Of a DNA stretch of 64,000 bases, positions 58,223 through 64,000 are shown in pieces; positions within the stretch are counted from its first letter, which is position 1; every line of letters starts with the position of its first letter. Source of the DNA: DASQPR01 sp963836785 (GTDB lineage Bacteria; Actinomycetota; Actinomycetes; Mycobacteriales; Micromonosporaceae); NCBI GenBank assembly GCA_963836785.1, contig CAWIKW010000005.1:434001-498000 (forward strand), given 5' to 3'. The notes beneath the pieces are model-generated. The model had not been told where the DNA came from, searched no databases, and worked only from the letters and a program-made list of their open reading frames with translations. The position numbers and the translations under genes were made by a program.

Positions 58223-59440
58223 ATGACGCTCCGCCGGCAGCGACGCGCGATCGCGGCGGTCTTCGCCGTGCACGGAGCCGTGATGGGTACGTTCGCCGCG
58301 CGCATCCCGTCGATGGCCGAACATCTGCACATCGGCGCGGGTGCGCTCGGCCTGGCGCTGTTCATGCCGGCGGTCGGCTCGATGGCGATCATGCCGCTCA
58401 CCGGTCGCGCGATCCATCGACTCGGGCCTCGGGTCGCCCTGCAGGTCCTCCTCGGCGCTTACTGCGTGCTGCTCGCGGTGCCGCCGCTGATGCCGTCGCT
58501 GGCCCTGCTGTGCGTCACCATGGTGGTGTTCGGCGCTGCCGCCGGCACGTCCGACGTCGCGATGAACGCGCAGGGTTCGGCGCTGGAACATCGCACGGGT
58601 ACGTCGATCATGTCGAGCTTGCACGGCATGTGGAGCATCGGCGGCTTCGTCGCGGCTGCGATCGCGACGGTGGCCACGCGGCTCGATGTCGGCGCACCGG
58701 CGCACCTTGCCGCGATGGCGTTGGCGCTGTTCGTCGGCGGCCAACTCGCGGTACGAACGCTGCCGGCGCTGGGTGCCGGTGGCGTCGTGGAGCCGGTGGA
58801 GCGGCCCCGATTCCGCTTCCCGGTCGGGATCGTCCTGGTGATCGCGCTGGTCGGTTTCTGCGCCGTGTTCGGCGAGGTGGCGGGCTCCGATTGGTCGGCG
58901 GTCTACATGCATACCGTCATGCACAGCGGTGCCGCGACGGCAGCGGCGACGTACGGCGTCTTCGCCGGGCTGATGGCGTTCGGCCGGCTGACCGGCGACC
59001 GGGTGGTCCGGCGGTTCGGTCCGGCGGCCACGGTCCGGGTCGGAGCGCTCGTCGGTGCGATCGGAGCCGTCCTCGTCGCACTGGCTCTCACGACCGCCGT
59101 CACGATCATCGGTTTCGCCCTGGTCGGCATCGGCGTCGCGACCGTGGTCCCGCTGGCCTTCGCCGCGGCCGGCCGGATCGGTGCCGAGAGTGGGTCGGCC
59201 GCCGCCGGAAACGCGATCGCGGGAGTGGCCACGATCGCGTACGGCGCCGGGCTCGCCGCTCCGGGCGTCATCGGGGGCATCGCCAGCCTGACGTCGCTGA
59301 CGTGGTCATTCGTCTTCGTGGCGACCCTGATCGCGATCATCGTGTTTGCCGGCCGGGCGCTGGCTCCTCGTACGGCGGCACGCCCGGATCACCAGGCCGC
59401 GGTGCCGAACGTCGCCGTCGCGGACGTCTGGCCGGGTTGA
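58223..59440 (+). CDS. MFS transporter
   Basis: The 405-aa product has twelve hydrophobic segments in two halves. The first half holds AAVFAVHGAVMGTFAARIPS and VTMVVFGAAAGTSDVAMNAQ. The second half begins near residue 200 with FPVGIVLVIALVGFCAVFGE. The motif TSDVAMNAQG and the helix-4 SLHGMWSIGG resemble the YbjJ-like MFS group. Substrate unknown. I use the ATG at 58223 (GGATGGGA about 8 nt upstream) rather than the TTG at 58217. It is divergent from the ABM gene and followed by a short tandem repeat at its stop codon. Confidence 0.9.
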   Translation: MTLRRQRRAIAAVFAVHGAVMGTFAARIPSMAEHLHIGAGALGLALFMPAVGSMAIMPLTGRAIHRLGPRVALQVLLGAYCVLLAVPPLMPSLALLCVTMVVFGAAAGTSDVAMNAQGSALEHRTGTSIMSSLHGMWSIGGFVAAAIATVATRLDVGAPAHLAAMALALFVGGQLAVRTLPALGAGGVVEPVERPRFRFPVGIVLVIALVGFCAVFGEVAGSDWSAVYMHTVMHSGAATAAATYGVFAGLMAFGRLTGDRVVRRFGPAATVRVGALVGAIGAVLVALALTTAVTIIGFALVGIGVATVVPLAFAAAGRIGAESGSAAAGNAIAGVATIAYGAGLAAPGVIGGIASLTSLTWSFVFVATLIAIIVFAGRALAPRTAARPDHQAAVPNVAVADVWPG

Positions 59441-59492
59441 TCCACGAGGTTGATCGATGCCGGGTTGATCAATGCTGGGTTGATCAGCGACG
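59435..59492. repeat. GGTTGATC repeat array at the MFS stop
   Basis: GGTTGATC occurs at 59435, 59448, 59463 and 59478. The last three form consecutive 15-bp units (GGTTGATCGATGCCG, GGTTGATCAATGCTG, GGTTGATCAGCGACG). The array starts in the MFS stop codon and lies 130 nt before the BlaI-like gene. Confidence 0.85.
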
Positions 59493-59621
59493 GGCTGGAC
59501 AACGACGTTGGCCGATGTGGCCGTCGACAATGCCCGACACAAACAGTGACGCCGGCCACCTTTCGCTGGTAGCTTCGCATCCTCGGGCTCGCCGAGACAC
59601 GACCACGGAGGCTGGTGGCGC

Positions 59622-60071
59622 ATGGCGATAGCGAAGGATCGATCCGGCCGGCGACCGTGGGGTGGCCTTGAGGATGAGGTGCTGGCGACGCTCTGGGCCG
59701 CGCCGGGGCCGGTGACCGCGACGGCGGTGCAGACCGAGCTTGACGGGGATCTCGCATACGGCACGATCACGACGATTCTCGGGCGCCTCCGGGCCAAGGG
59801 CCTGGTCATCCGCACCCAGATCGGGCGGACGTACGAATATGCCCCGGCACAGGACGCCGCGTCGCATACCGCCAGCCGGATGCACTCGTTGCTGATCAGC
59901 CGGGGCGATCGAGCCGAGGTTCTGGCCCGGTTCGTCTCCGAGCTTTCGGCGGAGGAGGAGCGGCTGCTGCACGCCGTGCTCCGGGATATCACTCAGGACG
60001 ATCTCACCTCGGACGGTAACGACCACCCCGAACCGTCGGCGGCGCACGCGACGGAGCCGGCGGAGCGCTAG
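59622..60071 (+). CDS. BlaI/MecI/CopY family repressor
   Basis: The 149-aa product has the Penicillinase_R winged helix (LEDEVLATLWAAPGPVTATA, then LAYGTITTILGRLRAKGLVI) and a helical dimerisation part (RAEVLARFVSELSAEEERLL). The tail is acidic. In characterised systems an M56 sensor protease inactivates such repressors. An M56 gene follows 2 nt later, so the two should work together. No beta-lactamase or penicillin-binding protein gene lies nearby, so the regulated function is unknown. CGGAGG precedes the ATG. Confidence 0.93.
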   Translation: MAIAKDRSGRRPWGGLEDEVLATLWAAPGPVTATAVQTELDGDLAYGTITTILGRLRAKGLVIRTQIGRTYEYAPAQDAASHTASRMHSLLISRGDRAEVLARFVSELSAEEERLLHAVLRDITQDDLTSDGNDHPEPSAAHATEPAER

Positions 60072-60073
60072 CC

Positions 60074-60997
60074 GTGACCCTGTCGGTCTACCTGCCGTTG
60101 GTGCTCGGGACCGTGCTCGCGGTCATCGCGCCGGCGCTCGTCCGTACGCTGCCGCCGCCGGCCGCCGTGTGGTCGCTGACCTGCGTGGCGGTCGCGTCCG
60201 CGGTGGCGTGGACGGTCTCACTCGGCATCATCGCGTCGACCGGCGTGGAGCGTACGTCCTTCGTGGCGCACGTTGTGAACTACTCGGCGACGTACTGGCG
60301 CCACGTCGATCCGGTCGCCGTGCCGTCGGCGATCGTGGCCGGTTTCGTGCTCCTCGTGTGCCTCGGCCTGTTCGGCCGGGCGATCCGACACGAGGTCGCC
60401 GCGGCGCGCGGGATACGTCGCCTGGCCGACGGGTTCCGCGGCCCATCGGGTGTGGTCTTCGTCGACGACGAAACCCCGCACGCCTACGCCGTCGGCGGTC
60501 GACGCCCGCGCATCGTCGTGTCGAGTGGACTGATGCGTTCGCTCGGTGCGGGGGAGCGACGAGCGGTGCTCGCGCACGAAGCGGCACACCTGCGCCGGCG
60601 TCACCACGTCCATCTGCGCGTACTGCGCCTGGCCGCGGCCGTACATCCTCTGCTGCGTCCGGCCGTACGGTCCGGCGTCCTCGCGGTCGAACGATGGGCC
60701 GATGAGGACGCGGCACGGAGCCTCGGCGACCGTGCGCTGGTCGCGCGTTCGCTGTTACGCGCGGCGCTCGCCGGAACCGGCGTACCGGCGCCGGCGGGAG
60801 TGCTGGCTCACTCGACGTCCGGCGACGTCAGCCGTCGGGTGGCGGCCCTGCTCGCCGCTCCGCCCCGACCGCGATGGTCGATCGCAACCGTGTCCGGGGT
60901 GTTGGTCGTCGCCGCCATCCTGTCGCCCGTTTACAGCGCCGACCATCTCGATTCATTGCTCTCCGCAGGTTCGACGTCCACTTCGTCACATCGGTAG
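60074..60997 (+). CDS. M56 family metallopeptidase (BlaR1-like, short form)
   Basis: The 307-aa membrane peptidase has N-terminal helices (VYLPLVLGTVLAVIAPALV and SLTCVAVASAVAWTVSLGII) and a third near residue 90. The zinc motif H-E-A-A-H is in RRAVLAHEAAHLRRRHHVHL (about residue 168). The distal Glu is probably in AVERWADEDAAR, and a final helix is in IATVSGVLVVAAILSPVY. It lacks the extracellular sensor domain of BlaR1/MecR1, as is common for actinobacterial pairs. It starts with GTG 2 nt after the BlaI stop. Confidence 0.92.
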   Translation: MTLSVYLPLVLGTVLAVIAPALVRTLPPPAAVWSLTCVAVASAVAWTVSLGIIASTGVERTSFVAHVVNYSATYWRHVDPVAVPSAIVAGFVLLVCLGLFGRAIRHEVAAARGIRRLADGFRGPSGVVFVDDETPHAYAVGGRRPRIVVSSGLMRSLGAGERRAVLAHEAAHLRRRHHVHLRVLRLAAAVHPLLRPAVRSGVLAVERWADEDAARSLGDRALVARSLLRAALAGTGVPAPAGVLAHSTSGDVSRRVAALLAAPPRPRWSIATVSGVLVVAAILSPVYSADHLDSLLSAGSTSTSSHR

Positions 60998-61112
60998 ACC
61001 CGCCGCGGTCAGCGGACGTCACGGCCGCGACCAGCTAAACATTCGCCGGTACGCCCGGACCAGGGCTTTCGTCGATCATGCGAAACCGCAACGCGCTGTT
61101 ATCCTCGGCCCC

Positions 61113-62066
61113 ATGGCAATGGCGACCGCTACACGCTCTGTGACCGGCGGTGACACCGGCCGCCGAACGAGCTGGGCCGGCCGCACGGTCGCCATCGCTG
61201 CCACCGTGACCGCGCTGGTTATCGTCGGGCACCGAGTCGTCCCAGACGTACGCGGCGTCGGCAGTCTGGTCGATACGGCCGCACCGTGGCTCGTTCTGGC
61301 TGTGCCGGTGCTCGCGCTCGGTGCCTTCCTCGCGCGCTCGAAGTTCGCCGCCATCGCGGTCGTCCTCCCGCTGCTGGCTTGGTTGGTCGCGTTCGGGTCG
61401 GCGTGGCTGCCGTCCGGCGGTGGAACTCCCGAGTTGCGCGTGGCGAACCAGAACGTGGACGCCGACAACGCCAACCCAGCGGCGACCATTCGAAACGTTG
61501 CCGCCACGCACGCCGACGTCATCGGGTTGGAGGAGGTCACCGCGTCGAGTGCCCCGGTGATCGCGACGACGCTGAGCGATGCGTACCCGTACCACGGTCA
61601 GGAGTCGACGGTCCAGCTGTGGAGCCGTTACCCGATCAGTGACTTCAGCGGCGTCGATCTGGGCCTGAGCTGGACACGCGCCCTGCGGGCCGAGATCGCG
61701 ACGCCGAAGGGCTCGGTGACTGTCTACGTAGTGCACCTGGCATCCGCCCGTGCCGGGCAGACCGCCACCCGAGACAGCACAATGGACGCGCTGGTCGACC
61801 GGATCCGGACCGACTCGTCGCCACGGATCGTGATGCTCGGCGATCTCAATACGGCAAGCACCGACCGGGTGCTGGCGCCGTTGGCCCATCTGCTGCGGGA
61901 TACACAGGCGGCCGCGGGTCGTGGGCTCGGGTTCACCTGGCCGTCGTCGTTCCCGCTGGTTCGTCCCGACCACATCATGACCCGAGGGATGACCGCCACG
62001 CAGTCGAGCGTCGTGGACACATCGGGCAGCGACCACCGCGCGATCACCGCTGGCCTGCGGTTCTAG
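61113..62066 (+). CDS. Membrane-anchored endonuclease/exonuclease/phosphatase family protein
   Basis: The 317-aa product has three N-terminal hydrophobic segments (TVAIAATVTALVIVGHRVV, PWLVLAVPVLALGAFLA, FAAIAVVLPLLAWLVAFGS). The EEP catalytic domain follows, with LRVANQNVDADNANP, the metal-binding Glu in VIGLEEVTASS (about 140), VYVVHLASARAG, MLGDLNTAS (about 255) and the final His in SGSDHRAITAGL. All EEP residues appear present. It could act on nucleic acid, phospholipid or phosphoinositide-like substrates. No Shine-Dalgarno sequence is clear at 61113; an in-frame ATG lies 6 nt on. An 18-bp repeat starts at its stop codon. Confidence 0.88.
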   Translation: MAMATATRSVTGGDTGRRTSWAGRTVAIAATVTALVIVGHRVVPDVRGVGSLVDTAAPWLVLAVPVLALGAFLARSKFAAIAVVLPLLAWLVAFGSAWLPSGGGTPELRVANQNVDADNANPAATIRNVAATHADVIGLEEVTASSAPVIATTLSDAYPYHGQESTVQLWSRYPISDFSGVDLGLSWTRALRAEIATPKGSVTVYVVHLASARAGQTATRDSTMDALVDRIRTDSSPRIVMLGDLNTASTDRVLAPLAHLLRDTQAAAGRGLGFTWPSSFPLVRPDHIMTRGMTATQSSVVDTSGSDHRAITAGLRF

Positions 62067-62154
62067 CGCGCGTCCGCATCGGAGCGCACGTCCGGGTCGC
62101 AGCGCACGTCCGGGTCGGAGCGCACGTCCGCATCGGAGCGCACACCCGCATCGA
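62065..62154. repeat. 18-bp minisatellite, five copies
   Basis: Five contiguous 18-nt units of the type AGCGCACGTCCG plus NNTCGG run from 62065 to 62154, starting inside the TAG stop of the EEP gene. Units differ at only one to four positions. There are no spacers. Confidence 0.92.
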
Positions 62155-62267
62155 CGCGCTCCCGCCGGCGCGCCGTAAGGCCGGGCACGGCATCGGCTGG
62201 TCGATCCCGCCGAGCCGACGTCCCCGTCGGGCTGACGGCCTTGATCGACCGCCTGCTGGATCTGTCA

Positions 62268-62329
62268 TGACCTTGCGGGGAAATGGTCGCCGCAGATCGA
62301 TTTGATCATGCAATTTCCCCGCAAGGTCA
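62268..62329. repeat. Perfect 17-bp inverted repeat with 28-nt loop
   Basis: TGACCTTGCGGGGAAAT (62268-62284) pairs exactly with 62313-62329. The loop has CGATTTGAT, as in the palindrome at 43144-43210. It lies in the 405-nt gap (62067-62471) between the EEP gene and the LCP gene. The gap otherwise holds the minisatellite and no gene that I can see. Confidence 0.85.
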
Positions 62330-62471
62330 CGTCGAGGCCACCCGCACAGCCGCGATGCGCATGTCCGGATCAGATGCCCCCATTCGGTCAAAGCGGCCGG
62401 CTACCCGCAACCAGAATCGTGGTCGAACGATTACTGAAGGTAGGAACCGCGGGTCGCGGGAGGACTACACG

Positions 62472-64000
62472 GTGGACAGACGCAATACGGTCGGCAACTC
62501 TTCGCCATCACAGCCATCAGAGCCATTACGTCCGAGCCGGGACGAACGATTCGGCGACCCGTATGCCCGGCGGGAACGCTCCCGGGACACGTACCGGGGA
62601 AACGAGCGTGAGTCGGCTTACCGTGGCCGCGGCCCCACGTATGGTCGCCGCGATGGTGAAGTGCGCGGTCCCGGCGACGGTGGATCGGCCATCTACGGAC
62701 CGGGGCGGTTCAGTACGCCGGTCGATCCATGGGACGAATCGCGAGCGGCCACCGAGACGTGGTTCACGGTCGCGACCCACACCGCGCGGCCGGCGTCCAG
62801 ATCGGACATAGTGTTCCGGCTCAACCCAAGCCCGGTGCCGACGCACGAGGACACGGCGGCACAAGACACCATAGCCAACCTGTTCGAACACTCCGACCCA
62901 TGTAGCACCGACGAGATCGCGCTGCCGGGCGCCACGCTGACGGTGCTCCAGGCGGCGCCCGCCGTGCTCCGGGCCCCGCCCGAGGTTGACCAACCGCCAT
63001 GGACCCCGTCGAACGCGATCGGCGACACCACGGTCTACCGGAGCGCGGTCACGATGGCCACGTTCGTGCCATCCGGGGTCGACGAGGGCCGGCGCGACGT
63101 GGTGCGACGGCACGCCCGTCGGCTCAACTGGCCGCTGCATGTTCGACCGCGATGGCTCCGGACGCGGCGGGTCGGACCCGGACGGACCGGGCCACGGGAT
63201 CGCCGCAGTCCGCTGTGGGCCAAACTGCTGGTCGTGCTCGGCGGCCTGATCATGGTCGCCGGCATCGGCGCCATCATCGTTGTCAAGATCGGGTTGAGTC
63301 AGGTCAGTCACGCCATCCCGACGGAGAACCTGCTGGGTGAGATGGCGGCCAAGCCGGCGGTGGCGGCAGCCGGACCGTCGATCCCAGGTCCGATCAACTT
63401 TCTGCTCGTCGGCGTCGACACCCGACCGTCCGGCGATACCGGCTCTCACTCGGACACGATCATCATCGCCCACATTCCGGCCACCCATGACCGCGTTTAC
63501 CTCGTGTCGATACCGCGGGATACCAGCACGATCATCCCGGCCGACACAAAGACGCGGTTCGCCGGCGGATCGTACAAGATCAATGCGGCCTTCACGTTCG
63601 GCAGCTGGCACGGCGGTGGCGATGCCGGCGGCTTCCAGCTGCTCGCGAAGACCATCAAGAACGCGTACGGCATCACCTTCAACGGCGGTGCCATCATCAA
63701 CTTCGGCGGGTTCACCGACATCATCAACAAGCTCGGCGGCGTCAACATGTACGTGGACGAGACGACCGTCTCCATCCACCGTGGCACCGACAGCAGCGGC
63801 AAGTTTGCCAGGCCGTACGACATCAATCCGGATACCGGCGTACCGATCTGTGCGAACCGGAATGTCACGTTCGAGGCGAATCCGCTCGCCTGCGCACTGC
63901 CCGGCGTCACGCCCGTCGTCTACAAAAAGGGTCAGCGTCACCTGACGGCGTTCGATGCGCTCGACTTCGTCCGCAGTCGGGACGGGCTCGTCGGCACGGA
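62472..64000 (+). CDS. LytR-CpsA-Psr (LCP) family protein, partial
   Basis: LCP proteins transfer glycopolymers such as teichoic acid or arabinogalactan from lipid carriers to peptidoglycan. The frame is open from the GTG at 62472, with GGAGG 7 nt upstream, to the window end. The cytoplasmic N-terminus of about 250 residues is unusually long and starts Arg/Gly/Tyr-rich (MDRRNTVGNSSPSQPSE). A single membrane helix follows (LLVVLGGLIMVAGIGAIIVV), then the LCP core with INFLLVGVDTRP, SDTIIIAHI, the Arg pair region VYLVSIPRDTSTIIP and INKLGGVNMYVDETT. Two cysteines (CANRN and LACALPG) lie in an insertion near residue 460. The last part of the LCP domain, after RSRDGLVGT, is outside the window. 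Confidence 0.92.
   Translation, partial: MDRRNTVGNSSPSQPSEPLRPSRDERFGDPYARRERSRDTYRGNERESAYRGRGPTYGRRDGEVRGPGDGGSAIYGPGRFSTPVDPWDESRAATETWFTVATHTARPASRSDIVFRLNPSPVPTHEDTAAQDTIANLFEHSDPCSTDEIALPGATLTVLQAAPAVLRAPPEVDQPPWTPSNAIGDTTVYRSAVTMATFVPSGVDEGRRDVVRRHARRLNWPLHVRPRWLRTRRVGPGRTGPRDRRSPLWAKLLVVLGGLIMVAGIGAIIVVKIGLSQVSHAIPTENLLGEMAAKPAVAAAGPSIPGPINFLLVGVDTRPSGDTGSHSDTIIIAHIPATHDRVYLVSIPRDTSTIIPADTKTRFAGGSYKINAAFTFGSWHGGGDAGGFQLLAKTIKNAYGITFNGGAIINFGGFTDIINKLGGVNMYVDETTVSIHRGTDSSGKFARPYDINPDTGVPICANRNVTFEANPLACALPGVTPVVYKKGQRHLTAFDALDFVRSRDGLVGT

Noticed and set aside
62065..62154. CRISPR-like array
   Set aside because: Units are contiguous 18-mers with no spacers and no cas genes nearby. It is a minisatellite.

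Overview
The window is high-GC actinobacterial chromosome. The block mtrA-mtrB-lpqB-comF-hpf-secA with an Rv3235-like gene matches the mycobacterial order. A fused 2-oxoglutarate decarboxylase (Kgd), a PknG/GlnH/GlnX cluster, DUF6104, DUF6912 and DUF3052 families and a BldC-like excisionase-fold regulator also point to Actinomycetes. No rRNA, tRNA, CRISPR array, prophage or insertion sequence was seen, so this reads as core chromosome rather than an island. I cannot fix the order or genus.

Layout. 1-5.4 kb: an oligopeptide/dipeptide ABC importer (binding protein, two permeases, two ATPases) divided by hairpins. 5.6-16.6 kb: MtrAB-LpqB signalling, ComF, ribosome hibernation factor, a double GNAT protein and SecA. 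mtrB, lpqB and the first gene carry frameshifts. 16.7-21.7 kb: an Rv3235-like protein, a small BldC-like regulator flanked by phased 10-bp repeats, DUF6912, a membrane protein and PruA. 21.7-25.9 kb: DUF6104 and kgd. 26-29 kb: an ABC exporter pair, a hot-dog-like protein and DUF3052. 29.8-37.2 kb: a secreted lysozyme-like protein, a DUF4097-PadR operon with a large inverted-repeat operator, a PhoP/PhoR-like two-component system behind 11-bp direct repeats, and an HtrA-like protease. 37.2-47.8 kb: a nucleotidyltransferase-like protein with an internal duplication, glycerol kinase, a CocE-type hydrolase divergent from a TetR regulator, an alpha/beta hydrolase, an ABC exporter, a cytidylyltransferase/SDR pair and a Pro-rich membrane protein.

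47.9-57.4 kb is the most interesting part. It is one minus-strand run of seven genes, read glnX, glnH, a coiled-coil protein, pknG, a PP2C phosphatase, a VWA protein and an FHA protein. Six of the seven junctions overlap or lie within 6 nt, and the seventh gap is 37 nt. The kinase, phosphatase and FHA protein each carry zinc-ribbon motifs. In mycobacteria and corynebacteria the GlnX/GlnH/PknG module senses amino acids and controls the 2-oxoglutarate dehydrogenase encoded here at 22-26 kb, so sensor and presumed end target lie about 25 kb apart. 57.7-64 kb: a monooxygenase-like protein, an MFS transporter, a BlaI/M56 pair, an endonuclease/exonuclease/phosphatase protein and the start of a LytR-CpsA-Psr protein.

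Genes are tightly packed, with many 1-8 nt overlaps. GC-rich hairpins without U-tracts sit at most operon ends. Several simple tandem repeats (15, 16, 18, 21 and 39 bp) and two large palindromes mark otherwise ordinary spacers.
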